Assembly (NCBI GenBank): GCA_021927905.1
Contig: BLLK01000022.1
Location: 1,798,001 to 1,862,000 of the forward strand
DNA: 64,000 nucleotides
Reading direction: 5' to 3'
Source: Chaetoceros tenuissimus
Lineage: Eukaryota; Bacillariophyta; Thalassiosirophyceae; Chaetocerotales; Chaetocerotaceae
The translations under genes were made by a program, and so were the position numbers. The notes beneath the pieces were generated by a model that saw nothing but the letters and a program-made list of their open reading frames with translations, did not search any database and had not been told where the DNA came from. Numbering within the stretch: position 1 is the first letter of the stretch; every line of letters starts with the position of its first letter. This document shows, piece by piece, positions 1 to 9,329 of this stretch.

Positions 1-99
1 GAGCTAATACAAGCAAAGGAAGAGCTAGCAACACTGAAGCGCAAGTACAATGAGATGACAACATATTTCGTAGATGAGATTTTGCCATTTGCAAAATGA
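1..99 (+). CDS. 3' end of an ankyrin/RING protein gene (partial)
   Basis: The window opens inside a coding region. Frame 1 reads 32 codons and stops at 97-99. The first 19 codons match the last residues of the next gene downstream, including the shared stretch 'KEELATLKRKYNEM'. This copy then runs 13 residues further (to '...EILPFAK') before its stop. It is therefore the C-terminal coiled-coil tail of a third, upstream member of the tandem ankyrin/RING array. Ankyrin and RING parts lie outside the window. The 3' flank also resembles the 3' flank of the next gene. Confidence 0.8.
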   Translation, partial: ELIQAKEELATLKRKYNEMTTYFVDEILPFAK

Positions 100-520
100 A
101 AGTGAAAAGCATGTAAGGGGAAACATGTTTTATGAACAAATCGTTCTAAATACTTCTTCGCAGTGTCTGAAGTGAGGGTTCTAGGATATTTTGAATGTAT
201 ATTATATATAGTTTATAATCTGAACAAGTAGAGAATAAAAGTAAAGTATGTGATGTATTTATTTTCGCTTTCAATAATTTGAAAGAATGACTGTCATTGT
301 TTTTGGTATCGATATTTCTATAGTCTATAAAGAGGTTATCGTATGCAGTGTACAATGACGGTGCTGTGAGACAGACGAGCCACGACCACGAGAAAGAAAA
401 GAGAGAGAGACGATGGATGATGAGCACAAGATGATGCACATCAAGCCCACGAAGCCAATCTTCATCTGTTGACTATTTTCACTAAGTAGAAGAATCTGTA
501 CTAAAGAGTACACTATACCA
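100..520. other. intergenic spacer, duplicated with the ankyrin/RING genes
   Basis: There is no gene here. The 5' part resembles the sequence after 2281 (the shared 'ctaggatattttgaat'/'caggatattttgaat' segment). The segment from about 291 to 345, starting 'gtcattgttttt', resembles about 2531-2580 upstream of the next copy. The spacer was therefore copied together with the genes and probably carries their promoter. Confidence 0.6.
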
Positions 521-2281
521 ATGAGTGAGCAACAGATCTCGAGCAATCAAGGCGAAGAGTCGTCGCAGACAATTCATGACGCGGACACCTTGATCTCTAC
601 TTCTCTGTCAACAAGCAATGCAACAAGCAATGAAGATCTAGAAAATGACGCTGATGAAGTGGTAAAAGTAGAGTCAGAAGACGATTCAGATTCTGAAGAG
701 TTAGAATGGGTTCAAGAAACTAGTGAATTCCTACTTGAAGCGTGCCAGAACCGCGAATGGCAGACTTTTGAAAAGTTTCTATCGGATGAATCAATTTCAA
801 AAAGAAAGAAGAAACTCGTGCTTGAAGAAGAGAAAGAGTGTCGTAACCTGGCTCTACGCCGGGGAGCACCATTGGATGTCATCAAATACCTTGTTCAAAT
901 AGAAGGCGCAGACATGATTTCCAAAGGAGATTGCTCCTGGCTGCATTTAGCATTGATGTACCATAGTACAACATTTGAAATTGTGAAGCTATTGGTAGAT
1001 ATTGGTGGAAAGAAACTTGTAAATATGCAGTCTAATCATCCGGAACATAGAAAGAGAACTGCATTGCATATACATCTTGGATTAAGTTGGGCTGATTCAA
1101 AGCCTGTGAAACTCCATCGAAAAATCATTGAACTTCTCATGAGAGTAGGCGGTGTTGAATTATTAGAAATAGAAGATGAAGATGGATATCGAATTGTAGA
1201 TTATTGTTTAGAACATGAAAGAAACATCATAATCAAGTGCCTAAACTCTTCATACGAGGCAAGATTTTTCTCTGTACAAAAACACGTGAGAGCATTGCAA
1301 TCTGTAAAAGTAACTCCAAGGCAGATTGCGTATTGGATATGGAATGCTGACTTTGAAGATTTGAATAGATACTTAGACAATAAGGAAGTGAGTAGAGAGA
1401 CAAAACAGAGGTGCTTCAATTATAGAGACTCGGCTTGGAATAGAGTTGCATTCTTTATTTTTTGCCATTTCAATGGACCTGTGGACATTGCTGAACGTAT
1501 TATTGATCTGATGGGAACTGATTTTCTCATGATCGCAGATAACGAGGGAGATACATGCCTACATGAAGCATGCACAAGCTTTGAAGATGAAGACGATGTA
1601 GAATTCCAGCATATGCTTGTTGAGCTGTTACTTGATGAAGGAGGTACAGCTCTTCTATCTGTAACAAACAACTTTGGCGAAACTGCTCTTCACAACTTGG
1701 TGTCTTGTAATAGAGTGAACTTTGACTCCATTACCTTGATGGTAGATATCGGAGGTAAAGATTTCCTTCTCAAGGAAAATAATTTTGGGCGCACTGCACT
1801 TCATCTAGCATCAATGGAAGAAGAACCAAACAAAGACGTCCTTTTGTATTTGATCTCTAAGGGTGGTTCTGATCTACGCGAGGTCCTGGATGACAATGGA
1901 ATGTTAGCCGAAGACTACTTGTCACCAGAGGTCAAACAATACATCGACCTTCACACCAAAACATCACCAGATCTACCACCATTGTCCGATGATCTACAAT
2001 GCCCAATCTGTTTCGAAATCATGAATGATGTACATATCATCCCGACATGCTGCCATCGCTTTTGCAAGAAGTGCATCACTGATGCCTTCAATCATAATGG
2101 CAAGAATTGTCCAGTCTGTAGAGCTGAATATAGCATTGGAGATGTGAGAAGGGATCCGTTGTTGTGCAAGTTTGCGATGCTTGCCAAAGAAAAGAAGAAG
2201 CTTCTTGCAGAAAAAGACGCTGAGCTAATAAAAGCAAAGGAAGAGCTTGCTACATTGAAGCGTAAGTATAATGAGATGTAA
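521..2281 (+). CDS. ankyrin-repeat RING-finger protein, copy 2 (putative E3 ubiquitin ligase)
   Basis: Single open frame of 586 residues. An acidic, Ser-rich N-terminus (1-75) is followed by two blocks of degenerate ankyrin repeats at roughly 100-240 and 340-465 ('TALHLAS' and 'GDTCLHEAC' are typical helices). A C3HC4 RING finger spans about 494-533 (CPIC at 494-497, CCHRFCKKC in the middle, CPVC at 530-533). A Lys/Glu-rich coiled coil of about 40 residues ends the protein. RING fingers of this type usually recruit an E2 enzyme, with ankyrin repeats binding the substrate. That role is inferred from the family and no substrate is evident. The gene lies in a head-to-tail tandem with its paralogue at 2782-4518 and the partial copy at 1-99. 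The ATG at 521 is supported by the matching start MSE(Q/H)Q in the paralogue. Confidence 0.85.
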   Translation: MSEQQISSNQGEESSQTIHDADTLISTSLSTSNATSNEDLENDADEVVKVESEDDSDSEELEWVQETSEFLLEACQNREWQTFEKFLSDESISKRKKKLVLEEEKECRNLALRRGAPLDVIKYLVQIEGADMISKGDCSWLHLALMYHSTTFEIVKLLVDIGGKKLVNMQSNHPEHRKRTALHIHLGLSWADSKPVKLHRKIIELLMRVGGVELLEIEDEDGYRIVDYCLEHERNIIIKCLNSSYEARFFSVQKHVRALQSVKVTPRQIAYWIWNADFEDLNRYLDNKEVSRETKQRCFNYRDSAWNRVAFFIFCHFNGPVDIAERIIDLMGTDFLMIADNEGDTCLHEACTSFEDEDDVEFQHMLVELLLDEGGTALLSVTNNFGETALHNLVSCNRVNFDSITLMVDIGGKDFLLKENNFGRTALHLASMEEEPNKDVLLYLISKGGSDLREVLDDNGMLAEDYLSPEVKQYIDLHTKTSPDLPPLSDDLQCPICFEIMNDVHIIPTCCHRFCKKCITDAFNHNGKNCPVCRAEYSIGDVRRDPLLCKFAMLAKEKKKLLAEKDAELIKAKEELATLKRKYNEM

Positions 2282-2781
2282 ATATAAACCATCAACTAAT
2301 GCAAACAACGGTCATCTGGAAGAGTCAAAAGCATTCAAGGGAAATATGCTTATTCTTCGATCAATTCATGCTGCATTTACACTTGCTCAAAAGTGGCTCA
2401 AGGGAGGCTTCAGGATATTTTGAATTTATAGTAATGTATATTATATAATTTAGTCAATAGTCCTGTGAAAATAGAGAATAGAGTAAAGTATTAGATATAT
2501 TTATTTTTTCTTTTTATGAAAGGGGAAAACTGTCATTGTTTTTGTGTCGATGGCGTTACAGTCTGTAAATAGGTTATCAGACTTATTTCCAATGACATTG
2601 CTTGAAGGCGGGCGACAGACAACGAGCTTCGAGATCGAGAGCAACACGGCAAGCTCGCAAGCTCTCTCATTTCTCAAAATCAAAAGCCACTACTTAGTTA
2701 CCTTCTATACTTCAAGCAGAGGCACTGTGTAACAACAGAGAACCAAATCTATTCAACATCATTCATAGAGAGTCTTTTGAA
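2282..2781. other. intergenic spacer between tandem ankyrin/RING genes
   Basis: Non-coding spacer of 500 bp. It repeats the organisation of 100-520, with a shared 3'-flank motif near 2410-2440 and a shared upstream block near 2531-2580. The short open frames in it have no family support. Confidence 0.55.
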
Positions 2782-4518
2782 ATGAGCGAGCATCAGGACT
2801 CCAGCAATCAAGGCGACGATTCGTCACAAAGAATTCCAAATCAAAATAAGGATGGCATCACTACTACTGCCGCTCCTCCGACTAAAGAATTTGAAAGTGA
2901 AACTAATGCAGCGTTAGAACTAGATCCAGCAATAGATTCAGATTCTGAAGAGATGGAATGGGTTGAAGAAACTAGCAAAGCCATGTATGATGCATGCTGT
3001 GACGAGGATTGGAACACTTTTGGAAAGTTTCTATCGGATGAATCAATTTCAAAAAGAAAGAAGAAACTCGTGCTTGAAGAATATGAAGAAACTTTCTTTG
3101 ACTTGCCGTTTCGATGTGGTGCACCATCTTCTATCATCAAGTATCTTGTAGATATTGTAGGTAAAGACACAGTAGCCCCTTCTAAACTGGACGATGGGCA
3201 ATGCTCTTGGCTGCATACTGCAACCTTGTTTGGTGCGGCATCATTTGAAGTTGTGAAGCTATTGGTAGATATCGGGGGAAAGAGCCTTGTAAATATGCAA
3301 TCTAATCTTCCGGAACATAGAAAGAGGACTGCATTGCAACTGGCTCTAAGTGTAGAAGCAAACGATTCAAGGATTCTAGAACTACTTTTGAAAATAGGCG
3401 GTGTAGAGTTATTAGAAAAGGAAGATGAAGATGGATATGGTACTGTAGATTTCTGCAACGAAGCTCAGAGCGAAGTAATCCTGAGAGTTCTAAAAGACAT
3501 GAAGAATCAAGTTGATGTACAGAAACATATTGATCTCTTTGAAACATCTGTTGTGACTCCGGGGCAGGTAGAGACATGGATACAAAACAGAGAATGGGAA
3601 GAGTTGCGAACATACTTGAAAAGTGATGAAGTGACTAAAGAAGCGAAGAAGAGATGCTTGAAATTTGGGTGTGCTATAGATAATGACAATTTGTTCCATC
3701 GCTTCTGTTCACATTTTGGGCCGCTTGATGTAGCTCAATGTATCATCGATCTAATGGGAAGTGAATTCTTATTGAGTAGAGATAACGGAAAAGATACTTG
3801 TCTACATGCAACTTGTAGAAACAGATTTCTGAATTGCGACAAAGATCACAGGGCTCGGCATGCACTGATTGAATTCTTAGTGGATCAAAACCGAATGCTA
3901 TTGTACGCAACTAATCAGGTTCATGAAACAGCTCTCCATCTCCTGATGTTTGGCAACAGAATTCACTTTGACTCCGTCGTCTTGATGACAGATATTGGAG
4001 GCCTAAATTTGCTTCAGAGGCAGACTTTTCAAGGCCTTACTGTACTGCATCTAGCATCATACGCATTAAATAAAAACAAACCAAACAAAGCAATAATCCT
4101 CTACTTTCTTGCCAAAGGAGGTTCTACTCTTCGTGAAATCAAGAGTCTCAGTGGTAGGAAAGCTGAAGACTCCTGGTCCCCTGAGCTCAAGCAATACATT
4201 GACCTCCATACCAAAATATCACCAGCATTGTCCGACGATCTTCAATGCCCAGTATGCTTCGATACCATGGATGATGTCCATATGATTCCGAATTGCTGCC
4301 ATCGCTTCTGCAAAAAGTGCATCACTGATTCGTTTCATCGTAATGGTAATACGTGTCCAGTTTGTAGAGTTGAATATACACTTGGAGAGTTGAGAAAGGA
4401 TCCGCTGTTGTGCAAGTTTGCAATGCTTGTGCACGAGAAGGAAGAACAGAATAAAGCTCTCTCGGCAGAGCTTGCTGACTTGAAAAGAAAGCGCAATGAG
4501 GTGGAAATTGACATTTGA
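2782..4518 (+). CDS. ankyrin-repeat RING-finger protein, copy 3 (putative E3 ubiquitin ligase)
   Basis: Open frame of 578 residues, paralogous to the gene at 521-2281 along its whole length. Some DNA stretches are almost identical, for example the codons for 'FLSDESISKRKKKLVLEE' and for 'LVDIGGK.LVNMQSN'. Ankyrin-like repeats lie at about 100-240 and 330-455. A C3HC4 RING spans about 489-528 (CPVC, CCHRFCKKC, CPVC). A charged coiled-coil tail follows. Between the two ankyrin blocks both copies hold a diverged stretch (about 240-330). Likely an E3 ligase; the target is unknown. The copy is intact, with no frameshift seen. Confidence 0.85.
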   Translation: MSEHQDSSNQGDDSSQRIPNQNKDGITTTAAPPTKEFESETNAALELDPAIDSDSEEMEWVEETSKAMYDACCDEDWNTFGKFLSDESISKRKKKLVLEEYEETFFDLPFRCGAPSSIIKYLVDIVGKDTVAPSKLDDGQCSWLHTATLFGAASFEVVKLLVDIGGKSLVNMQSNLPEHRKRTALQLALSVEANDSRILELLLKIGGVELLEKEDEDGYGTVDFCNEAQSEVILRVLKDMKNQVDVQKHIDLFETSVVTPGQVETWIQNREWEELRTYLKSDEVTKEAKKRCLKFGCAIDNDNLFHRFCSHFGPLDVAQCIIDLMGSEFLLSRDNGKDTCLHATCRNRFLNCDKDHRARHALIEFLVDQNRMLLYATNQVHETALHLLMFGNRIHFDSVVLMTDIGGLNLLQRQTFQGLTVLHLASYALNKNKPNKAIILYFLAKGGSTLREIKSLSGRKAEDSWSPELKQYIDLHTKISPALSDDLQCPVCFDTMDDVHMIPNCCHRFCKKCITDSFHRNGNTCPVCRVEYTLGELRKDPLLCKFAMLVHEKEEQNKALSAELADLKRKRNEVEIDI

Positions 4519-5167
4519 AAAGCTTAGGAGCAGATGTGCACTATTAGTTTTGGAAACTTTATTGCACATATACCAGAGGACGAATGTAATATTGGGAAGA
4601 TATTACTATCACCACATGTGAAAATAATCTGTAGAGAGTCAATAGATAGATGTACTTAGTCATCATTCCGACTTATATCTATATATGAAATAAATCTCAA
4701 TAATAATCGATCGCGATTCAATAGTTTTCAAACCTTCCATTACATTGTGCTATTCCAATTCCATCTTTCGAATAACAATGTCCCATGACGAAACTATGAC
4801 AGCAGCAGTCGATAGAATAAGGATCTATCAGTTCTGGTACCATTTTTATATAAATCTTTAGATTAGTTTGGTTTTTATAACTTTTCAGATAATGCAGTAG
4901 TTATGGTTGAAATAGAGCAACGCTTCTTTTTCTGAATAAGAAGAGTTACTTTGCACTTCTCATTTTAAAATAGAACAATGAGAACTTTTGATTGCGTCGT
5001 GATTATTGACACTCAAATAAGAGCGTTTTAGATAAGTTACAATTGCCCCTTTTCTGAAGACAGTCCGTTGGGAAAACCTCACCGCTTCTTCTTTTCTTTT
5101 CTTATTCTTCATTACATTTTCATCATCTAAAACCAATCGTAATATCGTTCATTAAAATTCAATCAGA
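4519..5167. other. intergenic, no gene seen
   Basis: About 650 bp of AT-rich sequence between two plus-strand genes. I see no coding frame of credible length or composition and no structured RNA. Confidence 0.5.
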
Positions 5168-5737
5168 ATGAACTCACGTAATCACATTTTCCTCATTGCT
5201 TCCCTACTCAGTATAGTGACAACCGCAGAATGCAAGTGCAAAGATGATCTTGCTAGTGTAGAATTCCGTAGTTTCTACATGCCATACGAATATGCAAAAC
5301 TTGACAAGGAACTCCTAGGAGAAAAGTTCGATCCTCTCGACCTATGCCATAAACATTATGATAAATTCTTTTACAGTGGACGCACTACATGTACCAAGAG
5401 TGACTCGACAACAGATACAACCGTTCACGTAAATGAAATCTTTTGCCTGCCTATTTCATGTACATACGACGAAGAAATTTTGACAGAAGCACTTCCAATG
5501 TTTGTGAATCAACATTATTTTGATGTTTTAGAGAAAGATGAGGATAGTGAACATGCATATGAGATAGTCTACAATGATATTCATGCGAGTTGCAAAGGAG
5601 AGTACACATTCAAGGGATTGACAACAAGAACGAAAGAAGATGTGGAGAGCACCTTCAACTCGGGAGCGACAGGTATATATTCTTACAAAATTGCGGTTTC
5701 TATAGCAGCTCTAGCTGCATCTCTGGCACTTTTCTAA
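5168..5737 (+). CDS. small secreted Cys-containing protein, probably GPI-anchored
   Basis: Open frame of 189 residues. Residues 1-20 form a clear signal peptide (basic start, hydrophobic core 'IFLIASLLSIV', then 'TTAEC'). The mature part is acidic with scattered cysteines (about seven, including 'CKCK', 'CHK', 'CTKS', 'CLPISC'), suggesting disulfides. The last 20 residues are a hydrophobic helix ('YKIAVSIAALAASLALF') with no charged tail after it, preceded by small residues ('TFNSGATG'). That arrangement is the usual GPI-attachment signal, although a simple membrane anchor is possible. I do not recognise the ectodomain. Probably a cell-surface protein. Confidence 0.7.
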   Translation: MNSRNHIFLIASLLSIVTTAECKCKDDLASVEFRSFYMPYEYAKLDKELLGEKFDPLDLCHKHYDKFFYSGRTTCTKSDSTTDTTVHVNEIFCLPISCTYDEEILTEALPMFVNQHYFDVLEKDEDSEHAYEIVYNDIHASCKGEYTFKGLTTRTKEDVESTFNSGATGIYSYKIAVSIAALAASLALF

Positions 5738-5952
5738 AGAATATGCCGTATTAGAATGAAATATGAAAATACATAATTATCTACGTACCTAATTGTCAGA
5801 TGGAATAGTAATAAATATTATAGCGACAAATTGAAAATCTAATATCTTGAATGAGAAATACATGAATATTATACAGTATTATTCATTCTTGCACATATCG
5901 ATTGCTCTACTATACAAATATATAGATATGAATATATCCATGAACAAAAACA

Positions 5953-7152
5953 TTACTTTGTACTGGATCGCTTGCGTTTCTTTGTTCTTCTACCATATCT
6001 TTGCACTGGACTACGTTCTAGGACACCTGGTTGTCGGCGTAGTAGTTCAAATGATCGTTCCATATCTCCATCTTCACCACTTGCAACAGCTGCGAATGGG
6101 TAGAGGGTCGTAATAGGGTCTTTCTCTTGCACTTGGTCATCGCTCATAGAAGCTATAACAATGCTATTTTCTTCGATACACTTGCCACCTGCGGCCATGA
6201 TTGCTTGATGTAGTGATCTACCATGATGATCACGTAAGTGGAATGCCCATGGAAACCATTTAGAGAATAGTTTGTCTTTTTGTGGAACATGAACGAGTGC
6301 ATGATGAAGTATTGGAAATGATTTGGTAGGTGATAGGATTTCATGTAGCATAGTCATTGTTTCTTTTTCCCCAAACTTTTCCAAAGCAACTTCCAAAGCT
6401 GTTTTACCATTTTCATTTCTTTGGAAAAGAAAGCCTGCTTCTTCTGGGCACACATCAATTGTTATTGTCAAGAGTGATTTGACACTTTCCAATTGTCTAT
6501 GTATCGGTATCACATGATGCATAAACGGTTTTTCATTAAAAGGAATTGGTTCCGTAAGGATTGAAGGATCCCATTCCAACAGAAATCGAAAGCGCAGTGT
6601 TGCTTTCTCTGCGTTATTTGCAGAAATTACGGTAAGGTTGTACTCTTTAATGTCATCCTTTTTCAGAAGACCCAACTTCTTCAGCTCCTTCAAAGTATTT
6701 ACTGCCAGCCTATCATATTCATCATTTGATAGAAGTGCTAGACACTGCAGAGTATTCATTCCTGCCCCAAAATGAGTCAGCAGTCCACCTCTTTTATCTT
6801 TGCCACCAACTTCATGCTTTACTCCTTCTTTCGCTAATACTGGTATGTATTTCAAGGATGTACCCTGATCATCAATGAGGCATGACTGAAGTGGAATACG
6901 ATCGCCTTCGTTCTTTCCTTTCACACATTCTGGAATTCCTTTCAAAACCTTTTCTACAACTGATTCATTTGGCTGAAATTCGCCAAGTCTCTGAAAGCTG
7001 TCTCCAAAAGCAACTGACAAATTTTTCTTCGTGTTCTTGACAACTTCTGCAATCTGCTTGATACATTTGTCATCCTTCCATTCTTCCTTTACATGTTGGA
7101 TAAATTGCAGCTGAGCTTGTAGCGCAATTATTTCCTGAGTTAGAGATGTCAT
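5953..7152 (-). CDS. ankyrin-like family protein A, copy 1
   Basis: Open frame of 399 residues, a member of a four-copy family in this window (also 7607-8830, 61707-62888 and a fragment at 63154-63444). The N-terminal 60 residues are a predicted helical, Gln/Lys-rich segment starting 'MTSLTQEI'. The middle holds weak ankyrin-like repeats ('NGKTALEVALEKFGEKE', 'PILHHALVHVP', 'RDHHGRSLHQAI'). The C-terminus carries the family's most conserved motif, 'DPITTLYPFAAVASG' followed by 'ELLRRQPGVLERS' and a basic tail. I know no function for the family. The start is supported by the matching start in the other full copies. Confidence 0.75.
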   Translation of the reverse strand: MTSLTQEIIALQAQLQFIQHVKEEWKDDKCIKQIAEVVKNTKKNLSVAFGDSFQRLGEFQPNESVVEKVLKGIPECVKGKNEGDRIPLQSCLIDDQGTSLKYIPVLAKEGVKHEVGGKDKRGGLLTHFGAGMNTLQCLALLSNDEYDRLAVNTLKELKKLGLLKKDDIKEYNLTVISANNAEKATLRFRFLLEWDPSILTEPIPFNEKPFMHHVIPIHRQLESVKSLLTITIDVCPEEAGFLFQRNENGKTALEVALEKFGEKETMTMLHEILSPTKSFPILHHALVHVPQKDKLFSKWFPWAFHLRDHHGRSLHQAIMAAGGKCIEENSIVIASMSDDQVQEKDPITTLYPFAAVASGEDGDMERSFELLRRQPGVLERSPVQRYGRRTKKRKRSSTK

Positions 7153-7606
7153 GATCTAGTAAAGATGATATCAAAATGCAACTATAGTAGTTCTGTGTTC
7201 TACCGGTAGAGTTTACCTTAGAGAATAGAGATTCGATTCGATTCGATTCGATTCGATTCGAATTTTCAATTGGAACAACTGTCAAAAGTCAAATTTGTCA
7301 TAGACATATGGCAAATACGTCATTGTAGACAGAGTAATCCTTGAGTACATGTTGTAAACCAAAATACGTAAAAAGTTTGGGAGAAAGTGCGCCTGTAGAA
7401 AATATTACCATTTTCGTCTCTTTTCTGATTGGTTCTTGTGAGGAGCACTTTCAACTTGGTATGAATAATTATAGCAACAAATTGAAAATTTTTCAATTTC
7501 TTCAATGAAAAATATATGAATATTATACAGCATTATTCATTCTTGTACATATCGATTGCTCTACTATACAAATATATAGATATGAATATATCCATGAACA
7601 AAAACA
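7153..7606. other. spacer between tandem family-A genes, with duplicated upstream block
   Basis: This spacer contains the promoter side of the gene at 5953-7152 and the 3' flank of the next copy. The segment 7278-7446 ('gtcaaaagtcaaatttgtca' through 'ggttcttgtgaggagcac') has a diverged counterpart at 9037-9242. The segment 7471-7606 is nearly identical to 5827-5953. The duplication unit thus includes both flanks of the gene. Confidence 0.65.
7231..7260. repeat. pentanucleotide microsatellite (ATTCG)6
   Basis: Six perfect head-to-tail copies of ATTCG lie about 80 bp upstream of the minus-strand gene ending at 7152. No similar run is present upstream of the tandem paralogue at 8830. Confidence 0.95.
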
Positions 7607-8830
7607 TTACTTTGTACTGGACCGCTTGCGTTTCTTTGTTCTTTTTCTTTGCACTGGACTCCGATCTAGGACACCTGGTTGTCGGCGTAGTAGTTCAAAT
7701 GATCGTTCCAAATCTCCATCTTCACCACTTGCAACAGCTGCGAATGGGTAGAGGGTCGTAATAGGGTCTTTCTCTTGCACTTGGTCATCGCTCATAGAAG
7801 CTATAACAATGTTATTTTCTTCTATACATTTGCCTCCCGCTGCCATGATTGCTTGATGTAATGATCTGCCATGACGATCGCGTAAGTGAAATGCCCATGG
7901 AAACCATTTAGTAAAGATTGTGGCTTTTTGTGGAACATGAACGAGTGCATGATGAAGTATTGGAAATGATTTGGTAGGTGATAGGATTTCATGTAGCATA
8001 GTCATTGTTTCTTTTTCCCCAAACTTTTCCAAAGCATATTCCAAAGCTGTTTTACCATTTTCATTTCTTTGGAAAAGAAAGCCTGCTTCTTCTGGGTACA
8101 TATTGAACGTTACTGTCAATACTGCTTTGACATTTTCCAATTCCGTATGCCAAAGTATTACCCAATGCATAAACATTGTTGAAGTCCCTTTATAAGTGAT
8201 TCGTTCCAAAGGATATGCATGATCCCATTCCAATAGAGATCGAAGGCGTAATGGTGCGTCCTTTCCAGTTCCTACAGAATATAAGGTGAGATTGTACTCT
8301 TTGATGTCATCCTTTTTCAAAAGACCCAACTTCTTCAGTTCTTTCATAGTGTTTAGTGCAAGTCTATCATATTCATCACCTGGTAGACTTGGTAGAAACT
8401 GCAAAGTATTTCTTCGAGTATTTCTTGCCGAAGAAATACGCGGGATGGTTGTCAGTAGCCCTCCTCTTCCATCCGCCCCACCAACTTCATGTTTTGATCC
8501 TTCTTTCGCTAATACCGGTATATACTTCAATGATTTGCCTTTGGAGGCTTTGACGAAGCATGACTGAATTGGAATACGATCTACTTGGTTCTTCACTTTC
8601 ATAGACTCTGGAAATTCTTGCAACACCTTTCGTATCACTGATTCTTTTGGCTGAAAGACATGAAGCCTATGAAGGCTCTCTCCAAAAGCCTTTGAAAGAT
8701 TTGTTTTTGTGTTCTTGACAGCTTCTGCAATCTGCTTAATGCATTTTTCATCCTTCCATTCTTCCTTAACATCTTGGATTAGTTGCAGTTGAGTCTGTAG
8801 CTCCATTATTTCTTGAGTTAGAGATTTCAT
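7607..8830 (-). CDS. ankyrin-like family protein A, copy 2
   Basis: Open frame of 407 residues, a tandem paralogue of 5953-7152 on the same strand. The order is the same: helical N-terminus ('MKSLTQEIMELQTQ'), weak ankyrin-like middle, conserved C-terminal 'DPITTLYPFAAVASG' motif and basic 'KKRKRSSTK' tail. The C-terminal 150 residues and their DNA are almost identical to copy 1, whereas the middle (about 100-260) is clearly diverged and carries a short insertion near 'TIPRISSARNTRRNT'. Function unknown. The gene is intact. Confidence 0.75.
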   Translation of the reverse strand: MKSLTQEIMELQTQLQLIQDVKEEWKDEKCIKQIAEAVKNTKTNLSKAFGESLHRLHVFQPKESVIRKVLQEFPESMKVKNQVDRIPIQSCFVKASKGKSLKYIPVLAKEGSKHEVGGADGRGGLLTTIPRISSARNTRRNTLQFLPSLPGDEYDRLALNTMKELKKLGLLKKDDIKEYNLTLYSVGTGKDAPLRLRSLLEWDHAYPLERITYKGTSTMFMHWVILWHTELENVKAVLTVTFNMYPEEAGFLFQRNENGKTALEYALEKFGEKETMTMLHEILSPTKSFPILHHALVHVPQKATIFTKWFPWAFHLRDRHGRSLHQAIMAAGGKCIEENNIVIASMSDDQVQEKDPITTLYPFAAVASGEDGDLERSFELLRRQPGVLDRSPVQRKRTKKRKRSSTK

Positions 8831-9329
8831 GATTCTATTTTCAATGATACAATGTGTAAAGAGGTATCAAAATGCAACTATGGATAGTTGAGGTCAGAGG
8901 AGATGTGTGTAACACTCGATCCTTCACCGTTCACCGTGTTTTATGGCAATATCTAAAGTACCACCGTACACCGCATTGGATTCGCTCCACTCAGCGTGTT
9001 TTGTCCGTCTACCGTCTACTCAGGTCATTGGATTACTGTCAAAAGCCAAATTGGTCATAGACACATACGGCTAATATGCGTCATTGTAAATGGTAATTTA
9101 TAAAAATATGGAAAGTAGTATGATAATTCCTGTAATACATCTTGTAAAACTCCAAAATAAAAAGTTTGGGAGAAAGCGCACTGTAGAAAATTAAAACATT
9201 TTTGTTTCTTTTCAAATTGGTTCTTGAGGAGCACTTGGTGAAACCAGCATTGGAAGATTGACATAGGATACATTCATAATCTAAAATGAATTGCTTCTGT
9301 TTACATAAGTAATATTTCAAATCCCAGTT
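8831..9329. other. intergenic, upstream region of family-A copy 2
   Basis: No gene seen. It contains the 9037-9242 block that is a diverged copy of 7278-7446, probably the conserved upstream region of the family. Short open frames here are not supported. Confidence 0.5.
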
